Of a DNA stretch of 64,000 nucleotides, positions 37,646-48,600 are shown piece by piece. The stretch comes from Closterium sp. NIES-65. Lineage: Eukaryota; Streptophyta; Zygnematophyceae; Desmidiales; Closteriaceae. The number at the start of each line of letters is the position of its first letter. Position 1 is the first letter of the stretch. Location of the stretch: positions 744,001 to 808,000 of the forward strand of contig CANXME010000542.1 of the NCBI GenBank assembly GCA_948144175.1, read 5' to 3'. A model generated the notes under the pieces. The model was given only the letters and a program-made list of their open reading frames with translations. It was not told the DNA's origin and made no database searches. The translations under genes were made by a program, and so were the position numbers.

Positions 37646-40600
37646 TGTAAACGGGAGTTGTGTGTTGGCCCCGTCCTCGCTTGGGCGGAGCCGACTTCGT
37701 GGTCGGATGTGAGGGGAGCAGCCAACCTGTAGTAGTGGGCGAGCTGGTTGACGAGGAGGTCGACCTGCACGGAGACCACTGTACGGGCGCCGACTTCAGG
37801 GTGGAGCCGACATCAAGGAGGTCGACCTGGGAAGTCGACCTACGGAGGACGTCAACTTGATAACGTCAACTTGGGGCAGCCGACTTGGGTAGTCGGCTGA
37901 CGGACTGCTGGTCGACCTGCTGGTGGTCGACCTGACCTGGTGGTCGACGAAGGAGGGACCGACGTTGACCTCGACTCAGGACGCCAAGCAGTTGGGCGTC
38001 GAGCAGCTGGGCGTCAACTTGGTGACGCCGACTCCAGGTAGCCGACTTGGGGGTCGGCTGATAACTGCGCTGGTCGACATGGAGCTGGTCGACCAGAAGT
38101 GACGTCGACCTGGAGCTAGTCGACCAGGGGCTTGGTCGACCTGGTGAGGTCGACTTTGGGTGGCCGTCGACTTGGGAGGTCGACGGGCACATACAGAAGC
38201 AGCTGGTCGACGTGGTTGCCCGGTCGACCAGGTTACCTGGGTGACGAGGTTCTGCGGAGGAGAGCGGCAATCGCCCAGGCAAAGCTGGCGAGTCCGACCT
38301 CGGTGGTGGTATCCCGAGGTCGACATGGCGGATCAGGTGGAGTCGTCAACATGGGGTGACTTGGTGTGTGCGTTGTGCAGGTGACGAGGCTCAGCCCACC
38401 AATCATCTGCGAGCACCTGCGAAGCGGGTGCGCTGCTGTTCTGCGTGAGCAATGCTAGCACGCCGTCAACCTGCGACGTTGGCACGCCGTCGACTTTGCA
38501 AGCGGCTGTCAATGGCGCCGAGCACGAGGACGACGCTCAACAAGGACAACTTGACCTCGTACATCCTGCAGGACGAGGCGATGCAAGAGGCTGGCCGGTC
38601 TCAGGTTTCTCTTGGTGCAGGCAAACTTCGTCGCCCCAGCGAAGCAAGGAGGCCGACCGAGGCAGCGTGGACAGTCTGGCAGCGGTAATAGCAGTGGCTG
38701 GAAGTCGGCCAAGGAGGTCGACAAGAAGAAGTCGACCAAGGAGAGCGGTGGAGGAAGAGGAGGTCGACGTCGGGAGTGCTGGCTGTGCGGCGACCCCGAC
38801 CACCTCTCCTTTGAGTGCCCCGACCGCAGTGACTCCAAAGACGACGACGCCAAGAGAGGCCGCGGGAGGTCTGGCAATCGTCGCCCTCGTCGAGGAGGAA
38901 ACAAGCCGCACAAGGAGAAGCAGTCGACCAAGACGTCGACTTCGGCGAAGGACGCCGACTCCTCTGCTGGCGGCAAGGGGCGAGACGTCAAGACGGCATC
39001 GTGCTCGCTGGTCGGCGTCGTGGAGCCGACCGTCTCGCTGGCGCCGGAGGTCGGAGAGGACTTCCAGGCGGTGGCAACAGCTGTGCAGGCGAACCCGGCA
39101 GTGGTCCTGCTCGATAGCGGCTGTTCCCATCACCTAATGGGGATGAAGGAAGTCTTCGTCGACCTGCAGCGGAGCGGCCCCATCAAGCACGTGCGGGGCT
39201 TCAATGGAGCGCTGCAGGACGTCCAGGGCCGTGGCACCGTTGCTCTGCAAGGGGAGGTCGGGAAGCAGGTGCTCATCCCCAACGTGCTGTACGTCCCGGG
39301 TGTGCGGGCAAACCTGCTGTCATCCGGCCAGCTGAAGGAGCATGGTGTGAAGCTGCAAGACGACGGCGACGAGATGCTGCTCGTCTCAGCAGCAGGGGAG
39401 GTGCTCGGTCGGGCGACATACTCCGGGCGTGTCCTCTGCACCGATCTGCGTCCCTGTTCAACGAGGTCGACCTCGCCCACGATGGAGGTTGTGGCCCTGC
39501 AGGGGATCGTCTTGAAGACGAAGTCGACGTCGGACAGGATGCATGCTAGGCTTGCGCACGTCGGCATGGACACCATATGGAGCTCGGCGAAGAACGAAGT
39601 CGCCATTGGGCTGGACCTCAAGTTGGCGACGGGCGCCGACTCACCGTGTATCTCGTGCGTCGGTGGGAAGCTGGTGCGGCACACCTTCCCCGACCAAGGC
39701 TCCGACGCCGACGACGTGCTCGCCGGCGTGCACATCGACCTGTGTGGGCCGTTCCGCGTGGCTGCCAAGGATGGCAGCTTGTACTTCCTGCTGCTGAAGG
39801 ACCGCAAGACCCGCTTCGTGTGGGTGAGGTCGGTCGCCAAGAAGTTGGATGTGCTGCTGGAGTTCCAGAAGTGACTGGTGTTACTGGAGAGGCAGACGAC
39901 GAAGTCGGTGCTGATGTTGCGCTCTGACCGGGGAGGGGAGTTCCTCAGGAAGAAGTTCATCGACTTTGTGGACGGACAGGGAATCGTCCACGACCTGACC
40001 TGCCCGCACACCCCGCAGCAGAACGGTATGGTGGAGAGGGAGATGAGGACGGTGGTGGAGTTAGTACGGACGATGCTGCTACACATGGGCGTGCAGCACC
40101 ACTGGTGGCACCTCGCTCTGCGGCAGGCCGTCTGGGTCCGCAACTGCCTTGAGAGGTCGACGCTGCCGCCGGGGACGACGCCGTACTAGCTGCTGACCGG
40201 GCAGAAGCCCGACTTGTCGCTGGCACGGATGTGGGGCTGCATGGTGCAGTTCCTCGTCCCCGAGCAGCAGTGTGGTGGGAAGCTGATGCCGAAGGCCAGG
40301 TGGGGCCTGCATCTCGTGTGTCGGAGGCGAGCAAGGGCTGGGAGCTCCTCGACATCGACTCCAACCGGGTGGTCACCACGTCGGACGTGGTGTTCTATGA
40401 GGATATGTCGCTGGCCGAGAGGAAGTCGGAGCACGAGCTGGTGTCAGGACGGACGCCGACCACCCCAGCGACCGATACCTCGACAGTGACGCTGCCGTTA
40501 CTTGCCAAGGTCGGTGAGCATGCTAATGGGGACAACGAGGTCGTCCGCCCTCTTTCCCCTTCCCCTACGACCCCTGCCCCTCCCCTCGTGGCCGACTTGT

Positions 40601-43600
40601 ACGGGCTGACTCCTATGTCGGCCTCCGGCAATGAGGGGAGTAGTGGGACGTCGCCTTCGGCGCCGGCCAAGGGCATCGCTGGTGGCCGACGTGACGAGAG
40701 GCAAGTCGACGTGGGATTGAAGCCGACGTCGACAAGGGAGGAGCAGGTCGAGGAGCAGCAGCCGACAGGGGAGCAGGTAGCAGTTAAGCCGACCACGGAG
40801 CAGTCGGCAACCAGACAGTCGGCGATAGGGGAGAGGTCAACCAGGAAGTCGACCGAGGTGCAGCAGGACGACGAGGGCAGTGAAGACGGTGACGAAGGAG
40901 GGGACGCCGGGGAGTCCACCAAGAGTGACGTGCTGGAGGTTCGGCCTGAACCCCGGAAGTCGGATCGAGTTCGGAGGCCGCTGGACTTCTTCGTCCCCGC
41001 TGCCTTCACCACAGTGTACGACGTTGTGAACCACATGCTGTTTTTGTAAGGCCACATGTCGACCCGCTGACGACCACCTGCTGTACGACGACGCCGAGGA
41101 AGATGAGGAGTTTTTGGAGCTTGACCCTGACGTGCTGGCCGACCCTGAACACCGTTGGGACATCTCGACGATGACGGTGAAGGAGGCTTTGGCAAGCTGG
41201 AAGGGCCCGGCGGTGAAGGGCGCCATGGAGGAGGAGATCCGCAGCCTCATCAACATGGGCACATGGGAGCTGGTCGAACGCCTGCCAAGGGTCAACATCA
41301 TGAAGAACCGGTGGGTGTTGACGACGAAGTACCACATTGACGACACCGTCGAGCGCAAGAAGGCGAGGCTGGTCGTGAAGGGCTTCACGCAGGTGTACGG
41401 TGCCGACTACGACGAGACGTTCGCGCTGGTGGGCAGCTACGTCACGCTGAGGATCTTCCTCAGCATCGTCGCCGTCCTCAACCTCAACCTGATGCAGCTC
41501 GACATGAAGAACGCCTTCTTGCAGAGCAAGCTCGACTGGGTGCTCTACATGTCCCAGCCGGACTACTTCAACGACGAAACCGGCCAGGTCTGCAAGCTGC
41601 TGAAGAGCCTGTACGGGCTGAAGCAGTCGCCGCTGCTGTGGTACTTGGCGGTCAACGACGTGTTGGTCGACGCCGGATGGAAGAAGAGCCAGGCCGACGA
41701 GGCTCTCTACTTCAAGGTCGGCAAGGACGGAGTGGCCTGCTGGGTGCTGGTCTACGTCAACGACCTGCTCGCCGCCAGCAGCAGCACCGAGATGCTGAAG
41801 GAGCTGAAGGAGCTGCTGGAGTCCGCCTTCGAGTTGCGTGAGATCTCGCCGGTGCAGAAGTACCTTGGGCTGGAGATCGTCCGCGACAGGTCAGCGGGGA
41901 AGCTGTGGCTGCACCAACAGGGCTACGCTTACAAGCTGTGTAGGCGCTTCGTTGACAAGGAGCAGACCGGGCACACCCCGAAGACGCCGGTCTCGGTCGT
42001 CGCCTACGCCGAGCTCACCTTCGACGATGAGGAGGCGCAGGAGCGACAGAAGGAGGAGTACTGGCAGAAGGTCGGTTTGCTGCAGTTCGCGGCGACGACG
42101 ACGAGGCTGGACATCGCCTTCGCCTGCAGCAAGCTGGGGAGTGGTCTCACGGTGCGGAGCGACCAGCACTGGCGCGAGGTCGACCGCTGCCTCACCTACC
42201 TCGCCAACACATGTGACAACGCCCTGGAGTTCGGCGGTGGACAAGAGTCGCTGGAGCTGGTCGGCTACGTGGATGCCGACGACGCCGGTGACAAGCAGAA
42301 CAGGACGAGCGCGGGCGGCTACGTGTTCGTCTATGGAGGGGCCGCAGTCTCCTGGTCAAGCCAGCGAATCAAGTGCGCGACGCTGTTGTCGACCGAGTCG
42401 GAGTACGTGGCGGTTACCGAAGCCGGCAAGGAGGGACGTCGGCTTCTCTTCCTCCTCGCCGAGTTCCGGCAGCTGGATGCCGGGAAGCCGACCGTCCTCC
42501 GGGTGGACAACAAGTCGGCCATTACAGTCGCCGAGGGTATGGGGTTGACGGGCAACCTCAAGCATATGGAGCGGCGACAGGCCTGGCTGCAGCACATGGT
42601 GAAGCGCGGGAAGTTTTCACTGAAGTACATCCCGACCGCTGAGCAGCCGGCCGACTTCCTGACGAAGGCGCTGCACTATCCGGCCTTCAACCGGTGCTCC
42701 GTTGCCATCGGCCAGGTGCGCTTGGCCGACGTGGGCGACGAAGTTGACGACGTGCAGCACTAGGTGTCATGCCCTCTTGCATGGCTGGTGCGGTGGACGA
42801 CGTGCTGTGAGTTGGGTGCACGTCGAAGAGCTATTCTCCGAGGAGTACTGCCGTGTGGGCTGGGGGGCCCAAGCGTGAACGCAACAAGGGAGTGTCAACG
42901 GGAGTTGTGTGTTGGCCCTGTCCTCGCTTGGGCGGAGCCAGCTTCATGGTCGGGTGTGAGGGGAGCAGCCGACCTGCAGCAGTGGGCGAGCTGGTTGACA
43001 AGGAGGTCGACCTGCACTGTACGGGCGCCGACTTCAAGGTGGCGCAGCCATCTGGGAGGTCGACCTGGGAAGTCGACCTACGGAGGACGTCAACTTGATG
43101 CCGTCAACTTGGAGCAGCCGACTTGGGTAGTCGGTTGACGAACTGCTGGTCGACCTGCTGGTGGTCGACCTGACCTGGTGGTCGACGAAGGAGGGGCCGA
43201 CGTCGACCTCGACTCAGGACGTCAAGCAGTTGGGCGTCGAGCAACTGGGCGTCAACTTGGTGACGCCGACTCCAGGTAGCCGACTTGGGGGTCGGCCGAC
43301 AACTGCGCTGGTCGACATGGAGCTGGTCGACCAGAAGTGACGTCGACCTGGAGCTAGTCGACCAGGGGCTTGGTCGACCTGGTGAGGTCGACTTGGGGTG
43401 GCCGTCGACTTGGGAGGTCGACGGGCACATACAGGAGCAGCTGGTCGACGTGGTTGCCCGGTCGACCAGGTTACCTGGGTGACGAGGTTCTGCGGAGGAG
43501 TGCGACGGTCGCCCAGGCGAAGTCGGGGAGTCCGACCTCGGTGGTGGTATCCCGAGGTCGACATGGCGGATCAGGTGGAGTCGTCAGCATGGGGTGACTT

Positions 43601-43714
43601 GGTGTGTGCGTTGTGCAGGTGACGAGGCTCAGCCCACCAATCATCTGCGAGCACCTGTGAAGCAGGTGCGCTGCTGTTCTGCGTGAGCAACGCTGGCACG
43701 CTGTCGACTTTGCA
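37646..43714 (+). mobile_element. Ty1/copia retrotransposon H, inserted in a hAT gene
   Basis: Plus-strand fossil with long LTRs, 37646-38500 and 42893-43714 (the right end may extend to about 43800). The LTRs are highly similar. In order: gag remnant (LNKDNLTSYILQDEAMQEA, about 38530), zinc knuckle (CWLCGDPDHLSFEC, about 38780), protease (LLDSGCSHHLMG, about 39110), GAG-pre-integrase (HARLAHVGMDTI, CISCVGGKL), integrase (VHIDLCGPF; LRSDRGGEF; TPQQNGMVERE; 39730-40190), an acidic linker (40500-40990), then a single open frame 41114-42763 with RT (LVVKGFTQVYGADYDETFA, LYGLKQSPLLW, YVNDLL where DD is usual) and RNase H (VGYVDADDAGDKQNRTSAG, ADFLTKAL). The pol C-terminal half is the best preserved retroelement coding sequence here. 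It is broken, with about three or four breaks. Confidence 0.88.
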
Positions 43715-44203
43715 CTGCTGAAGCGTGGTCGATCAAGTCGTGCTGCAACGCAGTCGACCATGCTGCGCTGGCAGTCTCGCGACCTGAATGCTAGCTCTGA
43801 TGTTGTCTTGCCATGCCAACTTCATTGTACCATTCTTGTCAACCTTCTCTAGTGAAACTCTTGTCAATTCTCCTCGTGAACTAGAAAGCTGTGTGTGCAC
43901 AAGAAAACGACTAAGGACCAAAGAACGCGGAGATCACACGAGCACCCGTGCCTAGCCCGTAGTCTAGCTCCCGTTGTAGTAGTTATCTTCGCAAACCTCC
44001 TTCAACTTTCAGTTCCTTCTTTTGATTTCTCGCGGACATCCTAAGCAAGCTCAACCCTTTGAACACAAGGTTTCAAGTGCGCCAGGTGAGGTACCGCCGA
44101 AACGGCTTGTGCCTGGCCTATGCCGTGGTGTCTGGTGGGTGTAATATGAATCTCTGCTATTAACAAACCCCCGCTGGTTTCCCTTTCTGCTTCTTAACCA
44201 CAG
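43715..44203. other. Stretch between H and the hAT 3' fragment
   Basis: No coding domain recognised. The first 80 bp still contain GTCGAC and may belong to the H LTR. The later part is AT-richer and ends in a pyrimidine-rich tract and CACAG (about 44200) directly before the hAT coding sequence, so it may be a hAT intron. Confidence 0.4.
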
Positions 44204-45256
44204 GTGGACATGACCCTGGTTGCGCACCTCGTGGTGCAAACTCACATGCGCATCATTCAGCGGTACATCGATGTGCCACATGGCCACGTGTATGGACAAA
44301 GATACAAGATGCAGCTACCGGACTTTTTGGAGAGGCACGCTTCAGTCGACACTCACACAATGCGTGCTGATGGCGTCGATGCTGACGGGAACCCTGCTTC
44401 AACCGTGTTTCGCCTTCATGAGAGGCGACTCGAATGCCACACAACGAATGGCGACTTGGAGGCGTGCGCCGCCCTTGCTGTGAAGTTCGCCTCTGGTATC
44501 AACAGTCAGCTAGCGGGGCGGATGGCAGATTTGCAGAATCTAGAAGGCACCAAGCTCTTCCTGTCCCAGACCTACCTGCATTCAAAAAGTGGCTGAAGCA
44601 GCTGGCTGCACTCTTCCACGGGAAACTTCCTGGTTTATTAACACTCGTTCTGTTTCTGTGTGTTTTGCATTCCCAATGTTGCAGGGATGTGGTTGTTAAG
44701 GTGCCAGCAGCATGCCTTGTTATGTTGTCTGCATGTATCCTTAAATTGCTTATCTTGTCTCTCCGCTGTCCCATCCCATCCGTCCGGAGTGTTGTTCTGG
44801 ATTGCCAGTTTGCACGTCCTTCAAGATTCGATCTCAACAAGGCAATGGCAGAGCTATGGATGTTCACGTCAACGATGCACTCGCAGCACCACAATGAACA
44901 CTTACACCAAGCACCCTCCAACACCCTTCGTGATGACGACACCTGGTGTCGTGCATTCCCCAACATCATGATGCTGTGGCAGGCAGTGGCCGTTCTTCCT
45001 CTCAGCACTGTTGAATGCGAGAGGGGATTCTCAAAGCAGAACCTTAATTAAGACGTGAGGACGGGGCACCATTGGCGATGCTAGCCTTCGAGCCCTCATG
45101 CGCTGCTCCCTCTTCAACTACCAGGTGGACTGGTTTGATGTTGTTGCTGTTTTCCGGGGAGAGAAGAACCGGCGCCCCGTTAGGGACTTCTCGGGCATGA
45201 TTCCTGGAGCGCTGGAGTTTGTAGACAGTAGGGGGGAGCAAGGCCCCAATGTTTAG
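44204..45256 (+). pseudogene. hAT transposase, 3' fragment with dimerisation domain
   Basis: The plus strand opens MDMTLVAHLVVQTHMRIIQR and continues to about 44590. PAFKKWLKQLAALFHGKLPG follows in the next frame, so a frameshift lies near 44570. A probable intron or degraded gap covers about 44630-44800. From 44826 it reads LNKAMAELWMFTSTM, then WCRAFPNIMMLWQAVAVLPL and STVECERGFSKQN, the conserved hAT C-terminal dimerisation motif. A one-base shift near 45046 and an in-frame TGA near 45055 precede TIGDASLRALMRCS and a tail to a stop at about 45256. The type matches the ZNF862-like hAT group. The copy cannot encode a full transposase. No terminal inverted repeats or 8-bp duplication were identified by eye. 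Confidence 0.75.
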
Positions 45257-45683
45257 AGTAGTGTTTATCCTATTATGTAGTTGTAGTTGTAGGTGAAGGC
45301 ATGGCCCTATCCCTATGTAATTGTTGTTACTTAATGGAAGGCATAGTATGGCTGCTCTAGTGCGCCAACACATGAAACAGGGTAATTTGGCAAACTTCAG
45401 GAAAACACCCTTACACAAACAGTGTGCAGAAGTTTTTACCCTTGTGTGGACAGGGTGGAGGAAACATCATCCTGGCAGTCAGGGTGCTGTCACCCTGGTA
45501 CCCTGATACTTAAGGGTGCTCTGAAACCAAAAATGGCCGCTGATGCTCGCTTTTTCCCCACAATCCTCGTTCACAACAATGTTGTTCACAAAAATCCTCG
45601 CTCACAACAGTGCTCGTTCACAACAGTGCTCGTTCACAACAATGCTCGTTCACACACAGAGTGACAGCCACAGTTGCCTTCTG
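45257..45683. other. Convergent intergenic spacer with TTCACAACA repeats
   Basis: This lies between the 3' ends of the hAT remnant (plus) and the fucosyltransferase gene (minus). Positions 45555-45655 carry about five copies of CGTTCACAACAATGCT-like units shared with 22.6 kb. The terminator or polyadenylation region of the minus-strand gene should lie here, but I see no unambiguous signal. Confidence 0.5.
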
Positions 45684-48600
45684 TCAGGCGTGCTCCTCCT
45701 CCAGATAATAGGAGTCACCATTCGCTGCACTCCCTGCTCCCTGCTCCCCTCCCCGCTGCTCACCTCGCCCTCCCCCCTCTCGCCCTCGCCACCCTGCTGT
45801 TGCTGACCCTCCACCCATGCCAGCAGCAGAATTAGCGGCAGCAGCAGCAGCAGCAGCAGCCACAGGGCCATGAGAGGCACGTGGTAGAGCTGGATGTGCG
45901 GCATCCAAGGCGTCATGGTGGGAGGGCAGTGGCAGCGGCGGCAGGTTGGTGGTGAGCCCCACGCCCGTGGCGTGGCACGCCCGCGTCTGCGGTATGTTCT
46001 CCAGCGGCCGCTTCTCTGCCTCTCCAGGACACTGCGGGGAGAGGGGCAGGGGGAGGGGGAGGGGGAGACAGGATGGTGTTGGGGAGGGCGGAGATATGTG
46101 GTGGATAGAAGTCGGGTAAAGGCGATGGTGGAAGACAAGGGAAGAGGACATACAAAGAGCACCTGTGGCATGGCCGCTCGGGCTCACCATTGAGACTACA
46201 AGACAGTCCTATGAGATGCAGGAGAGGTTGAAGGTGTGACAGCTCGGTGCAGAGAGCAGCACTGGAGCAGCAAAGGCTGCATGCGCCCCTCAGGGCACAG
46301 AGTGCACACGAGACACAGACATGGCGCCATGTAGGTCCGGCCACAGACATGGCGCCATGTAGGTCCGGCCACAGACATGGCGCCATGTAGGTCCGGCCAC
46401 AGGCATGGCGCCATGTAGGTCCGGGCACAGGCATGGCGCCTTGTAAGTCCGGGCACAGGCATGGCGCCATGTAGGTCCGGGCACAGGCATGGCGCCATGT
46501 AGGTCCGGGCACAGGCAGACACTGGTGGTGCTGTGTGCACACACGGACACGTGTCCATATGCCCCAACCCCCCACGCCCCCATGATCTATGCAAGAGTTC
46601 ACCTCTGCACGGGTACATAACCACCACACTCCCCAGTGTCCTTCCCCCCTCACCAGCAAGCGCTCCCCCCCTCACCAGCAAGCGCTCCCCCCCTCACCAG
46701 CAAGCGCTCGTGCAGTTGGTGCACGTAGCGGGGCTTACATAGAGGAGCCAAGCATGCAGGCGAGGCGAGACAGTCCCATGGGCACCTGTGACAACCGCAC
46801 TCCCCAACCTCATCCACTCACGAGGATGCACTCCTGCACTTGGTGCACATAGCACGGCTCATAGCAGGGCACATAGCAGGGCACGTAGCAGCACGCGCTC
46901 CTGCACTCACCAGCACGCGCTCCTGCACGGGGTGCACATAGCAGGGCTCGGAGGAGCCGAGCATGCAGGCGAGGCGGCCGTTGGAGCGCCAGTCGCTGTG
47001 CTTCCACTTGGCGACGTTCATGGTGTAGGGCGTCACCCCCGCCACCCCCGCCGCCACGTACCCAAACGTGGACGTGTCCGTCACCAGCAGCACGTCACTG
47101 CCCACCCCGCCGCGGCGCACAGGCGCATGGGCGCACGCTCGCATGGGGGAACAAGCACCAATCAGTCATGTGAGAGATCAATGTTGAGAGGTATATGTGT
47201 GTAACGCGAGGGATGAAAGCACAAGTTTGAGAAGAGACACGGATGGGTGACATATGTGAGTGATGCTGAAGGCAAATGGTGAAAAGAGAGATTCAAAAGC
47301 ATGGGGCACGTGAGGTGGTAACGGGGAGAAGTGATGGCGGAGAGGGGGGGTCGGGGGGCTGCACCAGAAGGCGAGGAGCCACATCTCGGTGACGGCGAGC
47401 TCGTACTGAAGCTGGTCCTCCTGCTTCTCCTGACCCTCTCCACTCACACTGCCACGTGCATGGTGTGTGGGTGATGGCGCATGGGAGATGATGCATGGGA
47501 GATGATGCATGGGAGATGATGCATGGGAGATGATGCATGGGAGATGATGCATGGGAGATGATGCATGGGAGAGGCATGAGTTCGTTTCATGCCCGCTGAG
47601 TGCCCCATCATGCCATGAAAGAAAACCCACTCTTGCATGCATGCACACCACAAGAATGACATGTGAAGCCCTGAGTAAGCACAGCACATCCTGTCTAGTA
47701 AGTACCACCAAACCTAGAGAGCAGTGCACAGAACGTAGACGGTGGTGGGTGGCACCTGAAGACGGAGACAGTGCTGCCATCCAGCGGCTTGCCCAGCATG
47801 TAGCGGTCGCGCAGCTTGGTGCCGTGGGTGGGGTTGAGCGAAACCACCAGCGCCCCGATGCTGCGCCCGCGCACGCCCAGCAGCGCCTCCTCCGTCACCT
47901 GCACGTTGCCCGGGGGTGGAAAGCGGTGCAAAGGGGGTGGTGCACTTTAGTGGGGAGTGATGCATGGGGAGTGGTGCATGGGGAGTGGTGTATGGGGAGT
48001 GGTGCATGGGGAGTGGTGCATGGGGAGTGGTGCATGGCTGCCCTTTTGCCTGCGCATCGGATCGAGCTCATTCACTGCATTATGCTTGCACGCTTGCATC
48101 CAGAGGACTGGGAGCGAGAGATGCAACGAGAGGGACCACGGGTACCATGGCGGCAGCTGTGTTCCTCACGTGCCACTCACAGAGGCAGCGGTGTGGCGCC
48201 ATTGGTCGGTGGGCATGACAGGCGGCAGCACTCTGGCGATGTTGGTGGCGCACTCAAACACATTCACCATCAAATCCTCCTCTGTCTCCTCGAATGCCCG
48301 GATCTGACATGGAAACACATGCACACACATGGGACACACATGGACATACATGCACATACATGCACACACATGCACACACACACATGCGCACACATGGACA
48401 CACATGCACACACATGCACACACACACATGCGCACACATGGACACATGCACACACATGCACACACACACATGCGCACACATGGACACACATGCACACACA
48501 TGCACACACACACATGCGCACACATGGACACACATACACACACATGCACACACATGCACACACATGCACACACACGCAGACACATGCACACACATGCATA

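Noticed and set aside
45650-46171. Hydrophobic C-terminal frame as the true end of the fucosyltransferase
   Set aside because: The phase from exon 12 selects the frame with [13 protein letters not shown], which fits the family's C-terminal Cys motif; the hydrophobic frame does not.
46311-46520. Regular repeats considered as a CRISPR array
   Set aside because: The units are directly tandem without unique spacers; this applies to all arrays in the window, and the DNA is eukaryotic.
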